Positions 12,676 through 23,575 of a stretch of 64,000 nucleotides of DNA are shown in pieces. Where the stretch lies: assembly GCA_961205875.1 (NCBI GenBank), contig OY540812.1, positions 9,672,001-9,736,000 on the forward strand. Direction: 5' to 3'. Under the pieces are notes generated by a model. It ran no database searches. It was not told the origin of the DNA and saw only the letters and a program-made list of their open reading frames with translations. The DNA comes from Sialis fuliginosa. Its lineage: Eukaryota; Arthropoda; Insecta; Megaloptera; Sialidae. Numbering within the stretch: position 1 is the stretch's first letter; the number at the start of each line of letters is the position of its first letter. The translations under genes and the position numbers were made by a program.

Positions 12676-13134
12676 TGCATTTAGGGTTATTATAATTTTC
12701 ACGGAATTACAGAATGACATAAAACAAATATGATAGATGAGTCATAATATTAACTTAATTAATTACTAGTATGTTTTATTTAAGTAATACATACACAGTC
12801 ACGTTGATGGGAACTACGTGACCTATTTTTCCAGAAAAGTGAATAACATTTTAACGATTATGGCACTTTTAATATAGTCTATTATATGGAAATTTTTACA
12901 GTATGATACATACACACATGCGCTCTTATAATTTCCGCGTGTAATATAATATTTAAATAGAGTCGAATAAAAAAGAACTAAGAATTAATAGAATTAAGAA
13001 AATGATAGTAAAATGAAATTATTAGAGTATAAAGTTTATATGAGAATATAAAGCAAAATTTATATGAAATATGAAAGTTTAATAAAATTTGATATTGGCT
13101 TATTTTTCGATTATTATCGATTTTAAACATTACT

Positions 13135-13605
13135 ACCTTCCAAATAGAGCTGGGCGCGTGACCCGACAACTCACGACCCTTTTATTATTCCTAAACGATG
13201 AGATATATTATATATATAAAAATTACTCCACTCATTTAGATCTATCATTTGGCGTCCCCAACAAAGCAATTGTTTGAACAATTAAAAAAATTTCATGAAA
13301 AAAAATTATTTATAATTTTATATTAAATAGTTCGAATAGATTGTCAAATAATTAATTAACACTTTATAAGTGTCCTATAAGTTACTATCACCTTGTTAAA
13401 ATAGATTATATTTTAATATTGTTTGTTAATAACTTTTTTTAGTTGTATAAACAATTGATTTGTTGGGGGTGCTAAATGATAGATTTAAATGATTGGAGTA
13501 AATTTCGCTTCAACATTTTTTAAATATCTCTTACCATTTAGGAATAATAAAATAATTGCACTGTGCGTGAGTCGTGAGTCACACACCTAGTTCTACTTCC
13601 AAGGT
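13135..13605. mobile_element. fold-back MITE with ~150-bp arms
   Basis: The left end ACCTTCCAAATAGAGCTG pairs with the right end, reversed, ACCTTGGAAGTAGAACTA. Pairing resumes inward through ACCCTTTTATTATTCC, ATCTATCATTTGGC and CAATTGTTTGAACAA. The 471-bp element is non-coding. Confidence 0.7.
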
Positions 13606-14074
13606 CTATTAAAATCTTAAAATATTTCTACATTATTATAAATTAATATATTTTTTAAGGTATCAATACGTATTATAAGTATACATAAATGTGAATCATT
13701 ATTTTCATATTTATAATATATTGAGAATTGATGGGGCTTCAACAATAAAAGAAAGTTGTTTGACATTTTTTAATGACATAACAGAAGTAACGAATTTTAA
13801 AAAAATATTTGATTTTAATAAGTAGACAGCATATTAGTAAATAATTTGTAAATTTAAAATTTAAAAATGAAAGATTCCTTCTTTCGCATATTTTACCGTA
13901 GGTTTTCTTTGTGATAGTATATTAAATGAAATAAAAACCAGCACCTGTCCATATAATGAAAAATAAAATAGAATATTGTTTTGTGAGATAATATAACGTC
14001 TACGGTTATTACATCTTCTTCTTTCCTGAAAGATGTGATTTATTTTTTATGATCATATAAAACAATTACGGTGC
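13606..14074. other. no gene seen
   Basis: AT-rich sequence without recognised structure. Confidence 0.4.
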
Positions 14075-14300
14075 TTGTATCTTGTGTTGGCAAAGCGCCA
14101 CTGTATTCAAAGCAGTGTAGAGGAGCGTTGGGTGGGTGCGTGGGTGGTCATGCTTAGTGGTGACATCAAACAGCACGCTTGGTACTTGATACGTACCAAG
14201 CTTAAACCATTGTCTGATTTCAGACTTACAATTTTTTATTTTATTTTTATATTTGTAGCCTGAAGATGATTTTGCAAAATCGAAAGCTTGCTTTTTTTTA
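14075..14300 (+). other. possible retroelement-derived fragment
   Basis: A less AT-rich segment with a hairpin CTTGGTAC...GTACCAAG (14179-14201), followed by GCCTGAAGATGATTTTGCAA and a GAAAGC box. The CCTGAAGATG-hairpin-GAAA arrangement resembles a tail motif seen in several non-LTR or Penelope-type retroelements, which I recall but cannot verify. The 62-codon open frame (14075-14263) has no recognised domain. Low confidence. Confidence 0.25.
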
Positions 14301-14383
14301 AATTATAATTTTATTTGATGTTTATATAAAAACGTTTAAATTAATCTTCAGATACTTTCACCATCGTAACAATTTATATAACT

Positions 14384-14740
14384 ATAGTTCAGGCTATGGA
14401 GGCTATAACAGGCAGTTTAGGTATAGTACAGGAATGGAAAAATTCAATATGACGCATCCAAATGACGTAAACTCGGCAAATATCGGCGGGCAAACTTCTT
14501 AACACTCTTATTTCAAATGACGGAAATAATAAGCAAATCATAAAATTTTAAGAAATTGAACCTTATGAAGACAGGATTATTGTCTTTTTAATGTTTCCAA
14601 TTATACCATCTGACATATAGTGGTCGGGTATAGTACCACTATGTTGCCTTCACTGGTTGGGCCGGTAGACCTTCCCATTCCTTTCAGTTTCCGCCATTTG
14701 GATGGATTCATATTAAATTTTTCATCCGTCACCTCTAGAT
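14384..14740 (+). mobile_element. fragment of TIR element family seen at 39831
   Basis: TTCAGGCTATGGAGGCTA at 14387 matches the left terminal repeat of the element at 39831-40422 (TCCAGGCTATGGAGGCTA). A diverged inverted repeat inside pairs GAAAAATTCAATATGA (about 14437) with TCATATTAAATTTTTC (about 14707). The outer right end was not found. Confidence 0.45.
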
Positions 14741-17084
14741 TGATATTACTGTTGCCAAAATCGTAATAATGTATCTAATAAACTTCGCAAGTGGCGTTAA
14801 ATAAAGTTTTTGAAACTTCTGTGATTTTGTTCAACATTTTGTATTTGACATTCTGAATGTTAAAATCGTATTAGCGATCTCAAAAACACGCAAACAATGA
14901 AATTATGATAGATAAACGTAAAAGCTGTAAGTAAATGACACTCATGAGTAGTGTTAGGTTAGCATTGTGCTAAATGGTATTAAACTTTCGAATGCGTTTT
15001 TTAACCAAAATAAAAAAAAAACACGTGTTTAATGTTTTTCGATGTAGGTACTACGTGTGTGTAAAGTTTCAAGAATATCGGTGAGTGGCAATTGAATAGT
15101 GTTACTTGTTAGTCCGCCACTGCCGTTAGGCAATTTACTAAATAATGTCATATGTATTTGCTTGTAACCCAACACGTATAACATACATATATAATGTTCC
15201 ATCAGTACTTTTGCACAGACACTCTAATTAATACTTTATCAAATTATAAAGATTTTACGGTATATGAACCAACATGCGTGTGTCAACCACAACAACTTAT
15301 GATTAATAATAATTGTATTTGTCGTAACTGGATCAAGTAACACTTTCCTCAAATAATTAATGTGTTCGAGGAACATAATGCGAACATTATATATATTATC
15401 AGCACTAATTTAAGTTAATGGCAAATGTCAGGGTCGATAGTGTATTTTTAATTTTTGCAACCAAGTTTAATGACTCTAATTTTAACTCTATTCTTAGTAC
15501 ATATAATGTGTTTGTGAGTTTATTATAATGCAGTTAAATATATATTATCTTTGTAATCAGTATTATTACTTTTTATTAACACTATTATTTTCAACACTAC
15601 ATTTTGAGCATATTTTCAAATAATGTCGCGAATTACAATCGTTAATGTGAGAGTTCAAAAGTTATTATACATACTTAAAAATCATTCTAATTGCAATTAA
15701 TTAATTATTTATAATAATGAAGAATAAAACAATAAAAATGTAGGTATAATTTATAATACACATTTATACACGAGTATTTTAGTATTACAAAATTGAATTC
15801 ATGTAAAAAGTTTATATTTATATCAAAATCTCCATATCTGAAATGTCATAAGAAACGCCAAAAACAATGACATAAATTCGAGGAGAATTGTTTCATCCTA
15901 CGAGCTGAAAAATAAAGTTCTTGTAAAATAACCCCCCGCCATGTGAAACAAGAACTAATGTATTAAAATGAAAACATACAAAAATATATTGCAATTCAAA
16001 CATTCCGTTTTGCCACAAAAGAAAACTTGGGGGAGTTGGATTCATAAATTAAAATGTCGTCTTGTTTACAAAAATTTAGACGAGAAAACAATTTCAGGGA
16101 AAAGAAAGCAAAGTAAGTTCAAACACAACATATATATTCAGGGTTGACGAAAATTAAATAAATATTTATTTTCTGTCTATTGGAGATGGGTCCAAATAAT
16201 TTTTGACAGTGTTCGTTATAATTTTCAGTGAAAATACTAATTTAAAGCTACGTGTTATATGGTCCTTTATTTATATAATATTTAGAATCATTTAAATTTT
16301 ATATTAATTTTTATTTAATTTATTTCAAATAATACGTATGGTACAAAACGATGTTATATATGTCCGCATATTATATGATAAAAAGCGTTCAGTTTAAAAC
16401 CGATTTATCAAATGGGTTATATTCTAGTGCAAAACAAATTTCCCTTACTGAATAATAAATCAAAATTTTTGACAGCCCTGTCGAGATCTGTATGTATGTA
16501 CCGTACATATATCTACAAGTGCGAACAGTGACGATATGGAATTTTTATTGTGTGGCTGGGATATGAAAAATGCCATCAAATTTGCAATACAAAAACAGTG
16601 AGAGCAGTTGGTAAGCCTTCACAGTGCTGCCAACTCGAAAAGATGAATCGCCATTTATTTAAATAGGGTCTCGCTCGCTAGGAGTGAAAATTTTGTTCTT
16701 GCCGTGAAGTAGAACACTTGTAATAACTTTGTTTGTTTTCGTCTCATATTTTCGCTCTTTATATGTACATAAGCAGTATAATCATATATATACAGCCGAA
16801 TAAACATATATACATATATAAAACTATAAAGGGTATAAAAAATCAAATAGTTTGATGTAAGCAATGGTTACAAATGTAAAAATTGTTTTGAAACAAAATA
16901 ATTAGTACATGTAAATTGTATATCTTCATCGAATTAATCAATAATTCTGTGTGGTATACGAAAGGGTTTCAAGGGGAAAAATATAATACAAATAAATCGA
17001 GCCGGCCTTGATCCGGGCTCGCTGCAATCAAATCTTATGATATTCATATTAACGAGCAGGTCAGTACTAAAATGATCGAAGGCG
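14741..17084. other. AT-rich non-coding stretch
   Basis: No exon or complete element is recognised. GTCCGCCACTG at 15111-15121 resembles an isolated hAT right end. The rest is low-complexity DNA with A/T runs and TATACATA strings. Confidence 0.4.
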
Positions 17085-17525
17085 AACTAAAGTTCCTATT
17101 CACACTATTTGTACAATCCATACTAGGTTCAATCACGTTCCAGTAAAATATTCTTCGAAACTATACTGTATCGGAGCGTGATTGGACAGAGATCTGATCG
17201 ATAATGTGAATCAAACCTATGGGTACATCCATACCAGATTTGATCACACTATACTCTATTTCAATTAAGAATGCAGTGGTTGCCGAGGTTTTGACGGTAC
17301 GAATCGTGCATTTTACCGTCAAAAACCACGGCAACCACTGCATTCTTAAATGAAATAGAGTATAGTAAAATATTCTTTGCACTATGCTGTATCGGAGCGA
17401 GATTGGACCGAGATCTGACCGATACCTATAGTGTGAATAATTTCATCATTCTTGATTATTTATATTTGATTGGAGCGAGACCGGACCATGACTGGCGCGA
17501 TAGTTTGGATGGACCTTAATTGATC
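17085..17525 (+). repeat. GGAGCGAGA repeat family, two partial copies
   Basis: CAGTAAAATATTCTT...CTGTATCGGAGCG.GATTGGAC occurs at about 17142 and again after 17366. The second copy continues through CCTATAGTGTGAATAA and TTGGAGCGAGACCGGACC. The same sequence is found at 27862-28062. A hairpin MITE (17249-17365) sits at the junction and appears to have entered the second copy just before TAAAATATTC. Confidence 0.7.
17249..17365. mobile_element. ~115-bp hairpin MITE, copy 1
   Basis: It is almost one perfect inverted repeat from end to end: ACTCTATTTCAATTAAGAAT and GCAGTGGTTGCCG pair with the reversed right half. Only about 12 bases (around CGAATCGTGCAT) are left as loop. A second copy with the same loop lies at 20765-20880. 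The element is nested inside another repeat, so it is the younger insertion. Confidence 0.85.
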
Positions 17526-18664
17526 CAGAATTATACGAATTACTAATGTGTTTTTTAAGAGTTTGGCAATGAGTAATTTTTGCTCATGATCACAAACAAA
17601 ACATTTTTGATCCTACCAACTCACTCAAATTTTGAAATAAATGTATTCTCGTAATATTTCATCTAAACTACATTTATAGTGCAAGTTATAAAGAGTAAAA
17701 AGTGTTAATTAAACAGAGCTGTGGTACATTGTATTATTCAATTATTCGTTTTCTGATTAAAATTCAATTAATTTTTTATACTGTATTTTTTAATATAAAA
17801 AGTCGTTTAAATTGATTATAATATTTATTATGTATTAATTATTGATTATTATTATTATTATGTTTCTTAAAACATTCGACCCTTCTTTCCCCCCTTGTAA
17901 GGGCCCGTATGTGTAAGGTGACCCCCCTCTTTTTTTAAATTATGTATAGCAGTAGCAAAGTACATAAATGAAAAAAAAAATGACTCAAGATACGAAAAAA
18001 CAACAACTCTAATTAGTTTTAATTAACGTATTTTAAAAGTATTTTGACCCCCTCTCCCACCCCAATGTAAGGATTCATAAAGTTCCCTTATGACTTTTGA
18101 AAAAAATGTTTAATTTGTTTTATAACATGTTTTTTTTTTCAAAATTCACTCTCAGACTCACGCCCGAAATAATTTAATCACGTATAATTGTTTTAACTTT
18201 GATTCAAAATCACGCCTGCTCACGATCTAGGATTTAAAAAACTCACTTTCACGATAGGTCATATATTTTATTTGAATAATTAATTAAAATTAGCAATTGT
18301 ATTATTCTTTACAAATCGATTTCAATCTTACACGAGATTTTTATATTTAATAACCTCAAAATATCTACATCAAACTTCAACAACATATTAAAAAAAAATA
18401 TTTTGTCATTTCAGTTCTGTGAAATTTTCCGAAGAATACTATATTCATATTTTTTACGTAAATTTGTATCATTTGTCGTGTCACGCATTTGCGAACTGTT
18501 ATTACGTCTATAACAATTGTGCACGTGCTGATCATTGTGATTGTGTTTTAGAAAATACATGACTTGAATTTCTACATACATATGGTGTGATCCATAATTA
18601 CATAGACACCGTAAAAATTATGCATAGTATAATTTTTAAGATTTAAATTATTAATATATTTATA
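17526..18664. other. no gene seen
   Basis: AT-rich, with two runs of C-rich text (near 17880-17930 and 18048-18065) of the form CCCCCTCTT/CCCCCTCTCCC. These look like repeat debris rather than exon. Confidence 0.35.
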
Positions 18665-18790
18665 TCTTAATATATAAAAACGTTAGTGCGTGTATGTATG
18701 TGTTCTCGTCAGACCTAAACCACTGGACATATCGAAACCATATTCACACCATATGTTTGTTTGGTGCTCTATTAGGTTTATCTTTCAATT
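18665..18790 (+). mobile_element. Helitron-like 5' end fragment
   Basis: It starts TCTTAATATATAAAAACG and continues through CAGACCTAAACCA and CACACCATATGTTTGTTTGG. A matching fragment in the opposite orientation lies at 47408-47502. A TC start followed by a TATATAAA-type string is typical of Helitron 5' ends. No CTAG end is paired with it here. Confidence 0.5.
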
Positions 18791-18879
18791 TATATTGAAA
18801 ATATAGGTAACTATGGATATTATTGCAATTTGACAATTGTGACAAGCAGTGTAGTAATATTTTTTATATTTTAAAATTA

Positions 18880-19115
18880 TCATTGGTTGATACAGGAAAT
18901 CGATAACATTTATTAATACCAAACAGACAATTAAATTTCATTACTGTATTACAATGGGTTCTCAAGATATTAAATAAAAAACTAATTTTAGGTAAAATTT
19001 TGGGGATCTGTAGTTACCTCACGAAAAATTTCTGGACATATGTTCATATTACCTTTTTTACTTGTTCTCGATCAACCATTTAAGTTTGTTTCACCTGATA
19101 TAACTCATTCTGTAT
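18880..19115 (+). repeat. half copy of the 30524-31409 element family
   Basis: ATCATTGGTTGATA, CAATGGGTTCTCAA, ATATTAAATAAAA and CACCTGATAT.ACTCA occur in the same order as in the right arm of the element at 30524-31409. Only one arm is present, so it is a truncated or solo-arm copy. Confidence 0.65.
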
Positions 19116-19170
19116 ATTAAACTAAACATACATATATGTATTATAGTTATACAATGAAATAATCAACAAC

Positions 19171-20366
19171 TATACCGGGTGTTCCAGACCACCCGTCCAC
19201 TATGTTTTACGCCCAAACTATTGAAGATAGAGTTTTATGATACAAAATTTATTATATATATCGATCCTAAAGAATTTCAGGAAAATATTTTCAACCCCCT
19301 AAAACTCTCCCTTGGGGGGGGGGGGTAGTTTGAGGGGTACATGCCCGTTTCTCAGCAAAATCAAATAGAACGGTATATCCAAAAGTAGATAATTTTAAAA
19401 ATCATAAAAAAGTAAGAAACTTATGTAACATAAAAAAAATTTTTTGTACATTCAATTGTTTAGAAAATATGGCGACTTATTTCCAAATTTTAGTGTTTTA
19501 CTAAAAATGCTCTAGTTTCGTTAAATATTAATGAAATTTTATTTTTGAAATTGTTTTGAAAGTAGAAATAATGAACTTTCTAATGATGTATGTATGATTA
19601 TTTGAGATTTGGATAATTTAAAGTGTCATACGCGACATATCAAAAATGTAAAACTTCAATTGGGAATAATTCAAAAATTTTAAATGGAATGATATATCAA
19701 TTAGTACTTTATCTTAAAAAATATATTTAAATTAACAACTCTTGATAAGAAAATTTTAAATTTAAAATTATAATTTTTTTTTTAATAAAATTAAAAATTT
19801 TCTTAACTAAAGTTGTTAATCTAAATATATTTTTTAAGATAAAGTACTAATTGATATATCATTCCATTTAAAATTTTGAATTATCCCCAATTGAAGTTTT
19901 GCATTTTTGATATGTCGCGTAACACACTTTAATTTATCCAAATCTCAAATAATCATACATCATTAGAAATTTCATTATTTCTACTTTCAAATAAAAATTT
20001 TAAAATAAAATTTCATTAATATTTAACAAAACTAGAGCACTTTTAGTAAAACCCTAAAATTTGGAAACAAGTCGCCATATTTTCTAAACAATTGAATGTA
20101 TGAAAAAAAAATTTTTTTTTAAGTTTCTTACTTTTTTATGATCTTTAAAGTGATCTACTTTTGGATATACCGTTCTATTTGATTTTGCTGAGAAACGGGC
20201 ATGTACCCCTCAAACTACCCCACAAGGGAGAGTTCTAGGGGGTTGAAAATATTTTCCTGAAATTCTTTAGGGTCGATATATATAGTAAATTTTTTATCAT
20301 AAAACTCAACCTTCAATAGTTTGGTCGTAAAACATAGTGGACGAGTGGTCCGGAACACCCGGTATA
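19171..20366. mobile_element. 1.2-kb near-perfect palindrome (fold-back element)
   Basis: The ends are TATACCGGGTGTTCCAGA and, reversed, TATACCGGGTGTTCCGGA. The two arms (about 19171-19765 and 19785-20366) are inverted copies over nearly 590 bases each, meeting in a short A/T loop near 19775. One arm carries a 12-base G run (19314-19325) that the other lacks. The end sequence is close to the element at 11845-12675. The open frame at 20215-20397 is simply arm sequence. A transcript crossing it would fold into a very long hairpin. Confidence 0.9.
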
Positions 20367-20764
20367 CCTTTTCTTGAACATATAAATATATGTACAAGTA
20401 AAAATTAAAGATTCCCTGGTGACCTAAAACTTATCTTTTGTTGCAAATCGATTCTTGATCAATCTTCTTGAAGATGCTGTAATGTGTAAATACACTTAAG
20501 ATGACGCGGTATGAACTTAGACATAAAATATGAGAATATATTAAAATTCATCATGCATACAACGTTTATTCGCTGTTTATAATTAAATGTAATTACTATA
20601 ATGATTGATATATCAAAAAGATAACAATTTTCGAGTACCTTTAACACATGTCTATTTCATTCTCATACGAATGTCAACGCTATAATATAGCTTTGTCATT
20701 CATTTTATTTTAGTAATTATTAAAATACATAAATGTATCTCAACTGATTGTGAGATACTTGTAC

Positions 20765-20880
20765 CTTACTCTATTTCATTTAAGAATACAGTGGTTGCTG
20801 GGGTTTTGACGGTACGAATCGTGCATTTTACCGTCAAAAACCACGACAACCACTGCATTCTTAAATGAAATAGAGTATAG
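20765..20880. mobile_element. ~115-bp hairpin MITE, copy 2
   Basis: The same element as 17249-17365, differing at only a few bases. The stem starts ACTCTATTTCATTTAAGAAT and the loop again contains CGAATCGTGCAT. It is flanked by AT-rich unique DNA. Confidence 0.85.
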
Positions 20881-21615
20881 TCTTGAATAATATCGAATAA
20901 TTATTATATTACCAATTTAGAAAAATGCATACAAGAGGTGTTTAAAAAAAATAGATTGCAGTAGCTGAGCGACATATTTTTATGGGATAAATTTGTACGC
21001 TATGTGCGGTAGTTGGTAAACTAATAAATCCTTTATGTAGTCCTTTGAGGAGTTAGTTTGAAACTAGCTGCAAATGAGCAACCCAAGCGTCTATAAACTG
21101 TTTCATAGTACATAAATACCAACTGCAAATTCCACACAAACTAATCACAACTTATTACAAACTGCAGCGTTATGAACCAGTTGCCAATAAAAGTTAAATT
21201 ATCAAAAAGTGTTAATTTATAATGCCAAACTCTAAATTCTTTTAAATGTAAGGATGAAATACATATGAAAAAGATAATTTTACAGACAGTTGAATAAACA
21301 TAAACCTTAAATTTGAAGTATAAACATTGAAAATTTAAATTATCTTATATTTTTATTAGGTACATCTTTGTTTAACCTTTGGCATTTGATGGCCTTTACG
21401 CATGCGCATTTGTTCTCGACATAGGTAATCATTTATAAAAGTTCTGAATTTACTGCAATAAGAAAAATAAATGTATTGTTCTTTCCTTGTACTCCGTTTT
21501 GTTATGTGTTTCTCAAACATGCAATATGAATAAATCATGTTCATAAGATGGATTACATTTGAGATGTATGCGTCTGCGGATGTGTGAAATTTGTATTATG
21601 ATTGTTATGACTCAC
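20881..21615 (-). other. probable first part of the prohormone-like gene's intron
   Basis: On the minus strand this follows the GTGAGT donor at 21615-21610. It is AT-rich and non-coding. It holds an ACGCATGCGCAT string at 21398-21409 that resembles an NRF-1-type palindrome. I found no next exon in it or further left. Confidence 0.4.
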
Positions 21616-22207
21616 CGATTTGTGGAACATCGTACTGCCTGTTACCTCTCGCCGATCTCAGCATGAGTTGACTGGCTAGTCCTTGAGGAAGAACATGTCC
21701 TGGATCCAGAATCCCTGTTTCCGTGTCTCTCTTTTTCCAAAACCGCTTCTTTTCCTTCGTGTTAGTGTTGATTGCAGATTTTCCGAGTGCCGATCTCAAG
21801 TTGGCCGCGTCCTGAGTTTCGGCTGACCCTCTCATCCTGTGCTCTTTCCAATGTACATTGTCCTTTGCTGAGGTCTTCTCGAGCCGTTTCCAGTCCTCGT
21901 CGACGTCAAGAACATCCGACCAGTCGTTGTTCTCGAACACGCTGTTTTCGTCGTTTTGCTTGACACCAAATAGCCGTTCAATGTCATTCTCTAGAGGCGG
22001 TGGGTCTGTGTCCAACAGTAACCACTGTTCCGAATCTACAGGTCTCCGGTAGTTATCCCGGGCCAAGTGCAGGGTTGGACTCGCCCCAGTGACCGAAGGC
22101 CACGCCGCTAACAACCCCAGCAGATACAACACGAAACCCAACATCAGTTTGTCTGTGTTATGTCCTCTAACTGACCCTGACTGTTGTTTCTTCTGCAGTG
22201 TATTCAT
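21616..22207 (-). CDS. prohormone-like secreted protein, 5' coding exon
   Basis: This exon encodes about 197 residues and then a split codon. I chose the ATG at 22207 (MNTLQKKQQ); an in-frame ATG at 22144 directly before the signal peptide is the main alternative. Residues 22-42 are a hydrophobic signal peptide (LGFVLYLLGLLAAW) with probable cleavage at VTGA/SPT. The mature part is acidic (NENSV..WSDVLDVDEDWK region, 85-107) and carries basic cleavage sites: RR54-55, KR107-108, KKR153-155 and KKR158-160. The exon ends QYDVPQI + G at a consensus GTGAGT donor; the open frame past it runs only two more codons. From memory, QYDVPQIECP precedes an LDL-receptor class A domain in a conserved insect secreted protein, and a phase-1 junction (G|AR) would give that E. 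This assignment is unverified. Its base composition is far more balanced than its surroundings. The LDLa exon is not in the window, so the gene is partial. Confidence 0.85.
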
Positions 22208-22720
22208 TCGTGGAGAGATACTGTTGAAGACATATTTGTCGCGTTTTATTTTCTCAATTAAATAAAATATCACACTGGTTGTATAAATATAATATTTTAC
22301 GTTTAATGTTTACAAAAATAAATGCTTTAGTGCCTCTTTAGGAATCTGCTTCAGTCAGTTTGATATAATAAGAATTGCTAATAGTTAGTAATTAAGTTGC
22401 GTGTAAGGGAGTTCTAGGCATCAGGTAATCATGACTACCGAGCACAGTTAGCGGGTCGTCCAGCCACATTTAAGTTACTGTAACAAGTTTAAAACAACGC
22501 CACGGATATAACGACTCAGTTCGGTTGTTTTCGCCGCGGGCCGAAGTGATGTACAGATATTTTTAATCCGGGACTCGGGTCTTAAAATAGACTGCTATGG
22601 ATTTTCTCTCCCCTCTCCTGCTGCGATGGTTTCCTCCCCTGCTGTGCCGTATAGCAGGAGACGTGTTTCCACTTGTTGATAACGCTTGCAGGATTGTGTG
22701 GCTATGATGTGTGTTACGTT
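22208..22720 (-). promoter_or_regulatory. candidate 5' UTR and promoter of the prohormone-like gene
   Basis: The region upstream of the start codon is more balanced in composition between about 22490 and 22720, including CGCCGCGGGCCGAAG (plus strand, 22531-22545) and AT-rich TATA-like strings (TATTTTAAGA and TTAAAAATATC on the minus strand). A possible splice acceptor, read on the minus strand as GTCTTCAACAG/TATCTC, lies about 15 bases before the ATG, so part of the leader may be on a separate upstream exon. No transcript evidence is available. Confidence 0.4.
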
Positions 22721-23450
22721 TTTATTATTTATGTTTCTTTCCCGTGAATGCGGTTTTTATTTACTTAATTATTCAGCTTTATATTGTTTGCTTTTTAAAT
22801 ACTTTCGGTTAAACTTTTCCCGGCATTAGTAGAATTTATTTTTAATATAATAAGTATGTTTATATTTATTTTTTAACTGTATCTAATTATTTGAAACTAC
22901 TTGACACTGAAAGTTACAACATTTGATTATTTATTTTGAATCTATACACTTGTTTAACTTTGTTATTGAGATAAATTATTAAAATTTTTTGACTCATTGC
23001 AAACAGTTTTTAAGAAAACAAGTAATTTGTAATGTTTCATTTTTAAAGTCCACTTTAACAAAGAGTCATAGTTTAGTTTTTATAAGACAAAACATAGTTT
23101 ATTGTAGGAAATGAAACACAGACTTCTTAATTTGTTATAAAAAATTAACGTACTTTTTCAAAATTAAAAATCAGAAATAAATAAAAAATGTTATATACTT
23201 CTCAATTAAATCACTTTATACTAAAATAATTCAATGTAAATAGTCTGTTTAAATTTAAACTAATATAATAAGATTGACGCAACAAACTTTTGATCAGTTC
23301 TAGAACACTTAAAACAGGCTTATTTGAAAGTTTGAATGTATTTCAGCCACAATAATCAAACGACACAACTACGTTAAGTAATTCTAGAACACTTGTACGG
23401 TACTTTAGACAGTTTTTAATGAACATTAAGTTGCCTGTAGCCGCGTGTTG
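22721..23450. other. AT-rich upstream DNA
   Basis: No exon is seen. It is probably intron or upstream region between the coding exon and the GC-rich patch at 23455-23575. Confidence 0.35.
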
Positions 23451-23454
23451 AGTT

Positions 23455-23575
23455 AGGCCGAGTTCTTCTGTCTGTCTAACTAAACTACAAGCTCTGTTGT
23501 GAGCTGGAGCTATTCCGACAACTGCCGTACCGTGACGCGCGCATGCGCACCTCCCTCCGTGCGCAGGGAAACAGT
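23455..23575. promoter_or_regulatory. CpG-rich patch with NRF-1-like site
   Basis: An island of balanced, CpG-containing sequence in AT-rich DNA. It contains GCGCGCATGCGCAC at 23537-23550, which fits the NRF-1 (insect Ewg) consensus YGCGCAYGCGCR. It lies about 1.3 kb upstream of the prohormone-like coding exon on that gene's strand, so it may be its real promoter or 5' UTR exon. It could also serve a plus-strand transcript. The open frame at 23343-23645 (minus) across it has a mixed, unrecognised protein. Confidence 0.4.

Noticed and set aside
14259-14291. Hammerhead-ribozyme-like CTGAAGA, hairpin, GAAA
   Set aside because: CUGANGA and GAAA are present, but stem II has an extra unpaired base and I could find neither stem III nor a cleavage triplet. 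More likely a retroelement tail motif.
16985-17035. tRNA-like GAGCCGGCCTTGATCCGGGC
   Set aside because: No cloverleaf arms or A/B boxes could be built around it.
20215-20397. Open frame of 60 codons (minus)
   Set aside because: Lies entirely in one arm of the 1.2-kb palindrome and has no domain.
21605-21615. Stop codon following QYDVPQIGES as the real end of the protein
   Set aside because: The GTGAGT donor sits exactly where the frame leaves a conserved-looking sequence, and a prohormone ending there would be unusual; splicing is the better reading.
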